DNA from: Apteryx mantelli
Taxonomy: Eukaryota; Chordata; Aves; Apterygiformes; Apterygidae
DNA: 64,000 nucleotides
Direction: 5' to 3'
Assembly (NCBI RefSeq): GCF_036417845.1
Contig: NC_089981.1
Coordinates: 8,883,501-8,947,500 of the forward strand
Below the pieces are notes generated by a model. It worked only from the letters and a program-made list of their open reading frames with translations, ran no database searches and was not told the DNA's origin. Of this stretch, positions 24,946 to 36,900 are shown piece after piece. The position numbers were made by a program, and so were the translations under genes. The number at the start of each line of letters is the position of its first letter. Position 1 is the first letter of the stretch.

Positions 24946-26816
24946 ACCAGAAATTTCATCACTGGAAATCCAGTGAATAAAGCCTCTTTGCAAGAATTTG
25001 CATGTTTTAACAGAGGTCAGTGAATTACCAAGTCAGTCAAAAAAGTCCTTCATTTACGAATTGGGAAACTGAGGGAGGAAGTCACCTATTTAATGCCGAT
25101 GGAAGTCAGCGAGTTTAACCCTGACTTAGTAACTCTAGGCTCTTCTGTGGAAAAAAATGAATGTCTCTGGAGGCAGATGCATCTGATCTACCTCAGAACT
25201 GATTTTAGGATGCGATTAGGTGTGAAATGGACATCTAGCTTTTAAAGAAAATAACTTAGGGCAGACAAATCTCACTGTCATGATGGGCCCCATCTTTCTT
25301 AACCTGAGCAGCTGCAGTCAAAGGTGAACCTAAGAAATGAAACCAACGAAGGAGGACAGCAGAGAGGTCTCATGGTTTCTAGTGAAATCTCTGCTAAAGC
25401 AATATTGTAATCAACCATTAAAGGGCTTCTCCAAAACTTGTTAACTGACATGAAATGGCTTCAGGAATACTGCTACTCCATAGAATTAAAACAAACAAAA
25501 AAGAAAAGTTTTGACCCCTGTTAGTTCTTTGAATGTTCTGGTGCAGACATTTTCCCTTCTTTCTCTGCCCTCAACTTAATTTCAAAAAATCAGATTTAGA
25601 TCCATTCCTTTTAAATCCAGCCCTTCACTTGCTCACAAACTGTTTTAGTGTTAATTCGATCCACGCACCAGCCAACCCAGAAAGAGAGTAATGGAGACAC
25701 AAAGGAGGGAAGGATTGAGGGCAGGAGCCAAAAAAAACAAAAAACAAATAGAAAGTCTGGAGAGCTGGATGGAGAGGCAGAGAAATGCCCTTTCAGCCCT
25801 GCAGCAAGAGGCAAGTGCCAGTGCCAGGAAGAGAGGTGACCCTCACAGCAGCTACTGGGAAGACAGTGAGATAAGGTGCTGTGGCTGGGAGCTGAAAGCT
25901 TTCTCAGAAGCACTAGGGTGAGAGGCCTTGCATGGCACTGCGTAAGGGGAGCGAGGCATCCGCAGTGTGGGGCGAGACGGTGGTGGGGAAGAGATTTGGC
26001 ACAGGCACAGGAGGGTGGCTGATGGCTCAGCAGGAGCTGTGTGCTGCAGCCACATAGGGAAGGGAAAAGCTCCTTACAAGCACCTTTCTCTCCACTGCCT
26101 GTACAGGCAGCCTAGGGCAACTAACTCATCTGGAGATGGCCATCTTGGGCAAAAGCTGGGAGAGATGAGTTCCCCCTCCAGCCCTCTGGGGACAGCGATG
26201 GAGAGGCTCAGGGTGTAGGTGAGGAATTGGTGCTCTTCTCTACACACACAGAAGCACCACACATCACTCCAGGACCCCTGTGTGTTGACCAGAGCAGCCG
26301 TGGCACCAGCTGAACGGTCCCCTAGGTGTTCACGCCTGAAGGATGTTTCTATACAAGCCCAAAATAGCCAGGATGAAACTCATCCCTGCTGAGAATGGCC
26401 TCCCAGGAGCTGCCAGAATGCACTGGAGTCCTGCAGGCTTGGCCTCAAGTCAAAGTGAGGGAAGAGACTCCCTGTAAGGTTCAGGGTCCCAAAGACATGC
26501 CCAACATCCTGGGTCACTCTTCCTCCCTCCACTCTGCATGCTCTGCATAGCCATGCTCTGTGCACCATGTCCCCTTCCACAAGGGGGACCACGTAATGAG
26601 AAGAGGCACTGGCATGTTGTGCAGACAAGGATCGCTCTCACCCAGCTCCCTGGTCCCCAGCACAGCCCTGCTCGGAAGGGGCATGTCACCAGCTGAGCTG
26701 CTCCCACCACAGTAGAGATGCCCTGGCTCTGCTGGGGGCTGAGCACTGCTGCCCACCTCCCCTCAGTCCCCTCTGCAGGCTGCCCCACCCTCCCACACCT
26801 CCTTGCCAGCAGGGAT
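24946..26816. other. Intergenic, no gene seen
   Basis: The sequence shifts from AT-rich to GC-richer. Overlapping open frames on both strands from about 25600 onward are composition effects. I see no domain, RNA gene or named repeat. Confidence 0.5.
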
Positions 26817-27005
26817 TTATACAGCAGTCTCTGCAGCAGTGTCTCTGGGCACTTGGCTTCCTTCTCCGCACGTTGCTTTCTCTGCAGACGCTTGTCAGAA
26901 GGTGACTTTCCCAGAGCCATGGAGCCGGTGGTGACGGTTGCTCCTGAAGAGGAAGTAAATGACCGGGTTGGTGCTGCTGTCCCAGAGAGATGAGCCAGGG
27001 ACCAT
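26817..27005 (-). pseudogene. MRGPR (Mas-related GPCR) C-terminal fragment
   Basis: On the minus strand, SLWDSSTNPVIYFLFRS is the TM7 end of a Mas-related receptor. It continues with NRHHRLHGSGKVTF, a TGA in the place of an arginine codon, QASAEKATCGEGSQVP and a TAA at 26817-26819. The same tail is found in the larger MRGPR relic at 28529-29490 (SSINPVIYFLVRS, then RVFAEKATCEEGSQGP). Nothing upstream of TM7 is recognisable, so this is a truncated tandem duplicate. MRGPRs are class A GPCRs of sensory neurons and immune cells; this piece is non-functional. Confidence 0.8.
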
Positions 27006-28528
27006 CAAAAAATGGGAATTTACCAATGTTTGGCATGCAACAGCACAAGGGCTTCATCCACTGATTCTAATCCCATTCCCAGCATGAACATGTTGCCTCA
27101 GAGATTAAATGTCGTGGAGTACAGAGGGCTGCAAATGAGCTTTTCTCTGCAAGAGATTCTTGTCTCACAGAATCTCATCCATCAGCCTTATGGAGACTGC
27201 ATCTTTACTGCTCACTTGTCTTTCCTTCCTTCCCTTCCTTCCTTTCCTTTACTCCTTCTTTCTGAGGTATTTCCTGGGGAAAGACGGAGATCTCGAGAGG
27301 CTGCACACACACTACACGTGCCGCAGGCCCTGCTCACCCCCCAGCACAGCAACGCCATGGGAGAAGTGGGAAAGGCACCAAGACAGGAAACAAGGGCAGG
27401 CAAAGGAGAGCACCACCTTCCCTGGAAGGGGCTGCTCTGCAGAGTGAGGGGGACATGCCCAGGCTGGGGGAGAGAAGACAAAGACCTCTGAGTGAGGGCT
27501 GCACACTTCTGTGGGAGGGGAAGAGGGAATACTTCTTCCCTGCTTCAAATTTGACAAGGACACGCCGTCAGAAAAAGACGTGATCTGGGGGCAGGTTCAA
27601 AACAGCTCTGGGGACTTTCTCATACAGCCGGTCACTGCCCGTGGAAATCACAGCTGTGGGGTGCTGAGGGTGCCGGATGTGTGCAAGAGGCCCAGACCCT
27701 GCCTGCCGAGCTCAAGGGAGAAAGACCCTGGGACATCTTCTTCACAGGGGTGTGTGCGCAGCCAAGGAGGTGCCAGAGGTGCAGAGCCTGGCAGACCACA
27801 AGAGACAGCCTGCAAACTGACCCCCAGCTGTGCTGCTGGGGCCAGGGCCTGCCTGCAGTGAGCCAGCCCCGCCGCTCACCTGCTCTTCACACCAGCAAAG
27901 GGGGGCTGCAGCGGAGAACCCCCTGCCGGGGCAGCAGGGTGGGCACAGGGAGCAGCTCTCACAGCAGACGCTGCTGCCTGGGCCCGAGGGAGGTGACCGC
28001 TGACCAAATGCTGACCCAGCTGCATTTCTGCTTCCTGCTGGCAGGGTTCCCCTCCAGTTCTTGCTCAGCCTTTCACTTCAGCACAGGGACAGCAGGAAGA
28101 GGCAATCCCCCTCTGGTGGTCCACCACCACCACCACGTGTTGGCATTGCCGCTTTCACCCTGCCTGAAAACTTGTTTCCCCGAGTCGGCCAAAGCTCCAC
28201 CAGAGCCTTCCTGTGAATGTGGCTCACTTCTCCTGAGCGAGAGAGCCCCAAGAAGACCACAAGGGCTTGTTTGCTGGCAGAAGAAAGCCAAAGTTTATTG
28301 GGCGAGGACCAGGACCGTGGCGGAGGTTGCAAAGGGGAATACAGGCAGTGCTTGGGGACCAAGTCCAGCAGAGCAGCACTATGCCAGGCTTGTGGCCCTG
28401 TCCCCACACCCAGCTTTGGTCACCTCCCTGGTGGCAAGAGGGCCACCAGCCATGGCGTGGGGCTCTCCGTCTCCTCCCGGGCTGCCTGTGGAGATCAGCA
28501 TCTCCACTCCTGCCTTGCCAGCAGGGAT
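27006..28528. other. GC-rich spacer between two MRGPR relics
   Basis: A TTCC-rich tract lies at about 27219-27250. The long plus-strand frame (27681-28646) lacks any domain and ends antisense to the MRGPR tail, so it is not called. Around 28500-28560 the sequence begins to match 26800-26860, reflecting the tandem MRGPR duplication. Confidence 0.5.
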
Positions 28529-29490
28529 CTACACAGTGGTCTCCACAGCAGTGTTGCCGGGGCCTTGGCTGCCCTCCTCACATGTTGCTTTCTCTGCAAA
28601 CACTCGCCGGAAGGCCACTTTCACAGAGCCCTGCAACCGGCGCTGACGGCAGCTCCTGACAAGGAAGTAAATGACAGGATTGATGCTACTGTTCAGAGAC
28701 GCCAGCAAAAAAGACAGATTTTCAGGAAATAATTCTTTTGAATAAGCAACACTGAGTATTATTTCTACACTGTAAGGAAACCCAAAGGCAAAGAAGAAGA
28801 GGATGTTGAGCAAGATCGCAACAAACAGTCTCCCAGGGTGACGCCTCTGTGAGCCATATCAAAGTCTGATGAGCAGGATCAGGTTGGAAAGGAACGGGAA
28901 GAAAGAAAATGAAGAAATTCACAATGCCTAGTTGTAGAAATATATGTCAACAGTTCATATTAAAGGGGGAATAACAACCCAGAAAAAACAAGCAAACAAA
29001 AAGTCCAGAAAGAAACCAGATTACCCCCCCCACAATTCCGGACAAGCACTTTGGGTGACGTCATCGGTGCCAGACTGGGAATAAAACAGACAGACACCTC
29101 TCCATGCTCATTGCTGCCAGGAGATACATGCTGGTAAAGTACCCCAGGAGAAACAGATCCATCAGGAGATATTTGGAAAAGATATAGTTATATAATGGAG
29201 AACAAGAGATTTCTATAACCATGTCTAGCGGTAATATAACAAGAAGAAAGAGGAGCAAAGAGAAGTCGGTGATGGCCAGGTTCAGAATGTAGACGGTGAA
29301 GGGGCTCTTCTTCATGTGAAAGCCCAGGAACCACACAACCATCCCGTTCCCCACTAGCACACACAGAGACACTTGAAATTATCACCGCTCTGTAATCTCT
29401 TATGCACTGAGATTCTGCAGTCCTCTGAGAGTTTGTGTATCCTGTGGCCGTGTAGCTCAGAGAAAGGGCTGTTGTGTTGGTGTCCACCAT
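28529..29490 (-). pseudogene. MRGPR (MRGPRH-like) pseudogene, nearly full length
   Basis: It starts with MVDTNTTALSLSYTATGYTN (N-glycosylation sequon NTT). A 1-2 bp frameshift falls near 29365, just before TM1 (LVGNGMVVWFLGFHMKK). TM2 has LNLAITDFSLLLF, and TM3 ends in AMSMERCLSVLFPVW (MER replacing DRY, typical of this family). In-frame TGA codons lie at 29061-29063 and 28947-28949. A frame change precedes NLILLIRL, another stop follows, and TM6-TM7 read NILFFFAFGFP and SLNSSINPVIYFLV before the stop at 28529. At least two frameshifts and three stops make it a pseudogene. MRGPRH-like is my best match within the family and is tentative. Confidence 0.88.
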
Positions 29491-32400
29491 GGTGAAGCCC
29501 CTGCTGTCGGTGTCGTCTTGTCCCTCTCCCCTCTCCCGCCACCTCCTAGGAGAGACAAGGAAGGAGAGAGGAGATCAGGGGCATCAGCACTCCCAGCACT
29601 CGCCTTCCCTCCCCACTCCCCCATGCCAAGCCCCGGGCTGGGGTGGGAAGGAACACCTCCCCCCGTGAGTAACCGGGAAAGGCCTGAAAAGAGCCTGTCT
29701 TGGGGCAGCAGGGAGAGGTGGAGACAGGCTGGAGGTTCGGGGCAAGAGACATCTGGGAGAAAAAGAGAGACAGAGAGCGGTGCGGATGGGGTGGAATCAC
29801 TGCAAACAGGGGATGTCAAAAAGGAGGGGTCCTGGAGAGTCCCAAGAGCAATGGAGAGCTGCTCCCACAAGATCTGCCTAAGTCCACAGCCTCCTCCGGG
29901 CGCAGAGAGCCCATGTGTAAACATGCAGAGCTCCCTGAGCTGCTTAGCCATAGGCTTGCAAATTGACACCAGCCTCATCTAGCTGTCACCACGGCTCACT
30001 TTGGCCTCCATTGAAAAGGGAAAGCTGCTTTTTCCTCTGCTGGAAGCAGGTAGAGCAGCAGGACTGAGTACATGGCAGAGAGCGGCTTGCCATGAGCACA
30101 GCTGGATTCCTGCCTGCTGCAGGATGTCTGGCAGTGTGGGATAGCACTTTTAAACCTTCTGCTGCCTTGCAGGAGAGAGGGAAAAGAAGAGCTTGGTATT
30201 ACAGAGCTCCGCCTTTGTCCATTGCCTGTGCTACATGGAAACATCACCTGGTAGATTCCTCGTGTTTTCTGCACATCACTGCTCCAGGGGCAAGCAGAGT
30301 GACCAGACTTCCCTCAATTAAGCTCCTTGCGTTGGAGGTAAGCCACTAGAATGGTGTGCCTTTACAGTTCCCTCTGCACCAGCAGAGTGACTTTGGAAAG
30401 CAGTGATTTCTAAAATGAAGAACCACATGCATTTCCCACGTGCAGTCTTTGTTCTCTTGCCTAGTCAACGATAGGAAGTGCCAGGACCATGGAGACTTTG
30501 CCTGCGTGCCAGGCAAAGGTGAGCAGTCCATTTGCTCCAGCAGATTCCTGCAGTGCACTGGTATGCGGGATCTTAGCAAATCGCAGTCAGCTCCTGCAGG
30601 AGAGTAACTTGGCCCTGCCTGGGGGAGCTCAGGGGAGCCAGCTGGCAGGCAGCAGCGCAGGAACCCCATGGCGCTGCCTGCTGCCTGCAGAGACACCGCG
30701 ACGGATAGCACCAATCAAAGGGGAATCTGGACAGCCAAGGGAAAAATGTGTTGGACTTTGTGTGAGTAGCAAACGCACCGAGGCTGCAGGGGAGTTTTGC
30801 TAGGGAAGATGGAAGAAGGGATCTGAATGCATGGAGACAGATGCCACTTGCTTCCTGGAGGAGCCTGGAAGGAAGTCTCATGTGCAGAGGCAGAGAGGCC
30901 AGGCGGGCAGCGTGCCCCACCTCTTCCTCGGTCAGATTGCTTGTGCCTGGCTGTGGCTTCACTGGATCGCAGCAGCAGCCTAAGAGAGCCCTGGAGTGAT
31001 GGCCCACTGGGCAGGTGCCGGGTCACTGGATGCAGCACAACCCGCTGGGACAAACCTCCCTGCGGGATATAGAGCCACAGCTTCCTTCCTGGGCCCAGGA
31101 GTCTCTCCAGCACATGCTTGGCTCTCTCCGCTTTTTCCCTGGAGCCTCTCCCAGATTTCTGCGTGGCTGATGCTGCTCACTGGTGGCCCTTACTGCTGAG
31201 AGGCTGCACTGTAAGCATGACAGGTTTCTTGCAGGTCAGCAGGTGGAAATGCCCTCCCTTGCTCCCACCGGGCAGTGAAGATGGACTCCAGAGCAAGGAA
31301 ACCCTCTTGGCAGCAGCACCAGCAGAACCAGCAGCAGCAGGGCTTGTTTTCTCTGGCCATGCCAAGTCTCTGCTACAGCCAGCAACTTGGAAGAGACGGT
31401 CAGCAAGGCAGGGCCAGATGTGGAGGAAGCTGTCATGGCATACTCACTTTCAGAGCATCAGAAGCAGGAAAAGAGAAATTATTTTGCAGAGACATGGCTT
31501 GGAACCCTTCTCTCTCCAGGACCTGTGCTGAGCCACAACTAGAGGTGCTGAGAGCTTCCTCTTGGTGTGGGACAATTTCATTCTGGGGCAGTGGTGGATG
31601 CCTTCTGCGGAGGAGGCAAGTGCTTTTGAAGGCCCTCCAGCAAGAGGATTCATCTGTTGCTCGTTCCGAAGGGGAAGGAAACACACAGCCACACCAGAGA
31701 GTCGATACTTGTCAGTTCCCAGCACACTCTCCTCCCTAAGATGCAGGTGCAAATCCCAGGCTAAGAGGTTTCGGAACCTCTTGAAGCCACAGAGGGCTGC
31801 ACTGATGCTCCTGTCGTCCGGGGCAAGTGCACTGCATTGGGTAGCGCTGCCCTGCCAGGGAGTGCTGGGCAAGCACCTAGGCAAGCAGCAGCCCCACTCG
31901 GAGCACTACCATTCGACACCAGTGCTAGCAGCAAGGAGAGAGAGCAAGAGGGAGGGCTTTTCAAGTGAAAGGGTAGAAGAGGTGGAGGAGCAGGAGCGCC
32001 TGGGCAGCAGCCCTCTCTGAGGAGACACAGAGAGTCAAATGTAAAACCAGATCAGCAAAGGCTGTGTCCCTTGAGGGATGCTCACAGTTTTACAGCTCGG
32101 GTGGTTGTTTCCTTCGTAAGTGCTTAGCTGCCTTGGAGTTTCTCCAAAGTCTGCGGTAAAGTGTGTGTGGCGCCTTCAGCTGTTCGCTCTCGGCTCTTCC
32201 TGCTGCATCGCACAGCACTGCACTGCACAAAGGGGAAGGGCAGGAGTGCTCTCTCCTCCTGATTTTCTTGCCTGCTGTTTGCTTGATTTCTGTTTGCAGC
32301 AGGCAGAAGCAGGAAAAGAAAGACGATGCTCCCATGGCCGCTTGCTCTGTGACGGACGTCTGCCAACGGCCATCTGCCAGGGCAGCTTTTGGATCTGCGC

Positions 32401-32574
32401 TCAGAAGGGCAGGCTGTGACCAGCCTCTGGCAGCTCTCCGTTGGGAAGAAGGCCCATTACCGCTGCCGATCCAGGCAAGCAAGCCTGGCAAGGGAGTTTC
32501 CATTGCCCCAAGCCGATTTCTTGTGTTACAATGCCAGACACGAGCCTTTAAAGCAGTGCAATGAACACGCTGGT
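29491..32574. other. GC-rich intergenic, no gene seen
   Basis: Many overlapping frames are open on both strands because stop codons are rare at this base composition. None shows a conserved domain or convincing splice-site-bounded exon. It may hold 5' exons or regulatory DNA linked to the CpG island to the right, but I cannot support any. Confidence 0.5.
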
Positions 32575-33345
32575 CGCATCTGTGGCGAGGGCGCTGAGCC
32601 TCGGCGGGGGCGAGCAGGAGAGCGCTGGGGAAGAGCAGCGCCCTGGGCTGGAGCGCCGCAGCTGCGGGGCGCGCTAGCACAGGCTGCGGCCGGGCGAGGC
32701 GGGCCGGGGCAGCGGCGGGGCAGAGCGCGGGCGCCGGGCGGCGAGGCGTCGGGGCGCGGGGCCGCTGCGCGGAGCCGAGAGCGCGACAGGCGCGGCAGGG
32801 GCGAGGGTGCGGGGGCAGCGGGCGCCGTGGGCGCTGCAGCCCCGGGCAGGCTCGCAGCCTCGGCGGGGCTCGGGGGCGCTTCCCGCCGCGAGGGCGGCTC
32901 CCGGCGCGGAGCGTGGCTGCCGGCGGCGCTGGGGGTGGCGGCGGGTGGCGGCGGGTGGGGGCCGGGCGGGCGCTGCGGGCGGGGGTGGGCGCCGGGGGAG
33001 CCGGGGGCTGGCGCGGCTCGGCTCGGCTCGGCTCGGCTCGGCTCGGCTCAGCTCGGCTCGGCTCGGCTCGGCTCAGCGCGGCTCGGCTCGGCTCGGCTCA
33101 GCGCGGCTCGGCTTGGCCGCCCGGGCGGAGAGCTGTGCCGGGAGAGCCGTGCCCGGCGGCGGAGCGGCTGCCAGGGGTGCTGGCGGGCCGAGAAGGGGGC
33201 CGGGGCCGAGGCGAGGGGCCGAGAGAGCGCGAGCGCCGCTTGCCGCTGAGCGGGCGGAGGAGAGCTGCTGGGGGGGGGGGGCGGCGGGCAGCAGGCAGCG
33301 CTGCGGGCTGAGACGTGCCCGGGCGCGGGGCGCCCCGAGCACAGC
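32575..33345. promoter_or_regulatory. CpG-island-like block
   Basis: About 770 bp of very high GC with dense CG dinucleotides (strings such as gcgcgg, ggcgcg and gccgcg throughout), in contrast to both flanks. In vertebrates such blocks usually mark transcription start sites. No gene with a start here is identifiable. The minus-strand ATAD2-like gene ends about 460 bp to the right, so this is next to its 3' end, not its 5' end. A possible plus-strand donor (gctgcag then gtttgt) lies near 33393. The 286-codon plus-strand frame through it is probably a composition artefact. Confidence 0.65.
33014..33116. repeat. (GCTCG)n pentamer minisatellite
   Basis: About 20 units of ggctc/gctcg with occasional gctca and gcgcg variants, inside the CpG-island-like block. 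The period of five means every reading frame cycles through the same residues (AR/LG/SA), which explains the long spurious open frames. Confidence 0.95.
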
Positions 33346-33802
33346 AAAGTGCCGCTGCCTGGGGAAGAGTTTTCCTCCCCGATGCTTGCTGCAGGTTTGT
33401 TTTCCTTCTCTGAGAAGCCCTGGGGGCACGAGCAGGTCCGAAGAAGAATGACCTCTGCGCTGCCTTGCAACCTTGCCTAATAGACAACGGCATAGGCAGT
33501 AGCCCAGGCGACGCCAGAAAAACCGCCTGTCACCGTTTGGGCAAAGATGGTCGAGTTTTCCGTTGCTTTCTTTTGAGAGAGGCACTGAGATTACTTGGAA
33601 GACGTCCAGATGTGTGTAGGTCAAAGGCACTGATGACCATTGGTCTCCTAAAAATGCCAGGCACGAGACTTTCAGGCAATGCACATGCGAAAGGAAGGCC
33701 AAATGCCTCTATGTCAACAGATCGTGTATGTATACGCAATTGGTATGGAACAACAATAGCAACAAACAGCCAGTAAGAAAGCTTGAAAGGATTTATACGA
33801 GC
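33346..33802. other. Spacer between CpG island and ATAD2-like 3' end
   Basis: No gene seen. The ATAD2-like transcript is expected to terminate about 10-30 bp below its AATAAA at 33803-33808. Confidence 0.5.
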
Positions 33803-33808
33803 TTTATT
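33803..33808 (-). terminator. AATAAA polyadenylation signal of the ATAD2-like gene
   Basis: The plus strand reads tttatt, that is AATAAA on the minus strand, 141 bp after the stop codon at 33949-33951. This gives a short 3' UTR. No cleavage site can be proven from sequence alone. Confidence 0.6.
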
Positions 33809-33948
33809 GGTATAGCCTCGCTATATTTGGATATATATACAAACAGATGTCTTTATATTATAACTACAGGCTCTCTTCACTGAATTGTGCACTGAGGACT
33901 AAACAGCAAATAATGAAAAAGAATGGCAGAGTAGAAGCACGTTTCCTG

Positions 33949-33990
33949 TTACTGAGCACGGGAGAAGTTTTCAATTTCTTCCTTCATTTC
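33949..33990 (-). CDS. ATAD2-like: last coding exon
   Basis: Acceptor ctttttttag. It encodes [13 protein letters not shown] and a TAA stop at 33949-33951, matching the family C-terminus KMEQEVENFS. The 3' UTR continues to about 33790. Confidence 0.93.
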   Translation of the reverse strand, partial: EMKEEIENFSRAQ

Positions 33991-36900
33991 CTAAAAAAAG
34001 ATTAAAAAAAAGATAAAAAAGGAATAATAATTGCCAACTAAACACAGGCAAACTTGCTATAAGCTGGAATAGAAATGTAAAATCCTGTAGCTAGCTGCTT
34101 TGTATAAAATGAAAGTCCGGGTAGATGCCTTCCAGGTGGAAGTCAGCAACTCGTATGTAACACAGACTGCTAAGCAGGAAAGAGAGGAATAGCGAATAAG
34201 CAGGATATCCACTGTGCACAAGGAAGAAGTGCAGAACAGTGTCAGGAAGTGCTGTGTAAGCAAAGTACCTCTATCAACCGCGTTTTGTCATCGTCTTGCC
34301 AATGGCGGTAAACACACTGGCTGAGCACCAGGTGTAGTTTTTCGAGGTGGCAGATGTTGCAGTGCTTTGTTGCGTCGCCAACGACCTTCAGCAGTTGCTG
34401 AAGAAAAAAGGGAGACAGTACAAGTTTGCGTTAGCACGAGATCATTTGTATAGGCACTCGATGTGTTCAGACACAAAAGAAAATGGTCCCACACAACTCG
34501 CATCCTCCTTCCTTGTATGGCTAAATAAAGAAGGAGTGAAATGTCCAAGAACAGACTAAATATCGCAGCAGATTTCCATGGAGGAAATGAGCTGCTGTGT
34601 CCGACTTGCGAGAAAAAGCAAGGCTCCAGTTTCAGCTAGCATTGTGCTGCTCCTCAGGCTATCAATCACCTCCACGATCCTAACTGCAAGTGAACTTCTC
34701 TGAGAACAGCGGGAACTGTCATACACACAGAATCACACAGAATCGCTGAGGTTGGAAGGGACCTCTGGAGATCATCTAGTCCAACCCCCCTACTCAAGCA
34801 GGGTCACCTAGAGCACATTGCACAGGATTGCATCCAGGCCCGTTTTGAATATCTCCAGAGAAGGAGACTCCACCACCTCTCGGGGCAACCTGTTCCAGTG
34901 CTCTGTCACCCTCACAGTGAAAAAGTTTTTCCTCATGTTCAGATGGAACTGTCTGTGTTTCAGTTTGTGCCCATTGCCTCGCGTCCTGTTGCTCGGCACC
35001 ACTGAAAAGAGTCTGGTCCCATCCTCTCGACATCCTCCCTTCAGATACTTGTACACGTTGATAAGATCTCCTCTCAGCCTTCTCTTCTCCAAGCTAAACA
35101 GGCCCAGCTCTCTCAGCCTTTCCTCATAAGAGAGATGCTCCAGTCCCCTAATCATCTTTGTGGCCCTTCGCTGCACTTGCTCCAGTAGTGCCACATCCCT
35201 CTTGTACTGGGGAGCCCAGAACTGGACGCAGTACTCCAGATGTGGCCTCAGCAGGGCTGAGTAGAGGGGGAGAATCACCTCCCTCGATCTGCTGGCAACA
35301 CTCTTCCTGATGCACCCCAGGATACCATTGGCCTTCTTGGCCACAAGGGCACATTGCTGCCTCATGCTTAACTTGGTGTCCACCAGCACTCCCAGGTCCT
35401 TCTCCGCAGAGCTGCTTTCCAGCAGGTCAGCCCCCAACCTGTACTGGTGACTGGGGTTATTCCTCCCCAGGTGCAGGACCCTGCACTTGCCTTTGTTGAA
35501 CTTCAGGAGGTTCCTCTCCGCCCACCTCTCCAGCCTCTCCAGGTCTCTCTGAATGGCAGCACAGCCCTCTGGGGTATCGGCCACTCCTCCCAGTTTTGTA
35601 TCGTCAGCAAACTTGCTGAGGGTGCACTCTGTGCCTTCATCCAGGTCATTGATGAAGAAGTTGAACAAGACTGGACCCAGTCCTGACCCCTGGGGGACAC
35701 CGCTAGCTACAGGCCTCCAACTAGACTCCGCACCGCTGATCACAACTCTCTGAGCTCTGCCATTCAGCCAGTTCTCAAGCCACCTCACTGTCCACTCATC
35801 TAACCCACACTTCCTGAGCTTCCCTATGAGGATGCTATGGGAGACAGTGTCAAAAGCCTTGCTGAAGTCTAGGTAGACAACATCCACTGCTCTCCCCTCA
35901 TCTACCCAGCCAGTCATTCCATCACAGAAGGCTATCAGATTGGTTAGGCATGATTTCCCCTTGGTGAAGCCATGCTGACTACTCCTGATCACCTTCTTTT
36001 CCTCCACATGCGTGGAGATGGCTTCCAGGATGAGCTGCTCCATCACCTTTCCAGGGATGGAGGTGAGGCTGACTGGCCTGTAGTTCCCTGGCTCCTCCTT
36101 CTTGCCCTTTTGGAAGACTGGGGTGACACTGGCTTTCTTCCGGTCTTCAGGCACCTCTCCTGTTCTCCATGACCTTTCAAAGATGATGGAGAGTGGCTTA
36201 GCAATAATGTCCGCCAGCTCCCTCAGCACTCGTGGGTGCATCCCATTGGGGCCCATGGATTTGTGGGTGTCAAGTTTGCTTAAATGATCTCTAACCTGAT
36301 CCTCCTCGACCAAGGGAAAGTCTTCCTTTCTCCAGACTTTCTCTCTTGCCTTCAGGGTCTGGGGTTCCTGAGGGCTGGCATGAGCAGTAAAGACTGAAGC
36401 AAAGGCGGCATTCAGTAACTCTGCCTTCTCTGCATCCTTCGTCACCAGGGCACCCACCCCCATTCAGCAAAGGGCCCACATTTTCCCTAGTCTTCCTCTT
36501 ACTGCTGATGTATTTGAAGAAGCCCTTCTTGCTGTCCTTGACATCTCTAGCCAGATTTAATTCCAAACGGGCCTTAGCCTTCCTCGTTGCATCCCTGCAT
36601 ACTCTGACAACATTCATGGCCCGTTTTGTAGTAAAGGACAGCGGCTGCCACAGCAAAGGCCCTCTTGCCTTGGATGAGCTTCTGTGGCTGCAATGCAGGG
36701 CCCTGCGAAATGCATCTTTTGAAGAGAGGCCACAGAGCCTCTAGAAAGAGGGCTGCCAGCTGGCAGTGGGAGCCTCCTCAGGTGCTTCTGTCTCCCCGTT
36801 AGCTGAATGTTGCCCATGCCTGAAGCTCTGCTGGCAGAACGGATAGCTCAAGGGTTGTCAGCAGAGCGGGAAGCAAAGGTGGATCAGTGAGCTCCAACCT

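Noticed and set aside
27681..28646. 321-codon plus-strand open frame
   Set aside because: GC-rich sequence, no domain, and its end is antisense to the MRGPR pseudogene tail. Other frames are open as well.
32389..33249. 286-codon plus-strand open frame (and overlapping 214- and 132-codon frames)
   Set aside because: It lies in the CpG-rich block and the GCTCG repeat, where stop codons are rare in all frames. The text is Ala/Gly/Arg-rich with no domain, and open frames exist on both strands.
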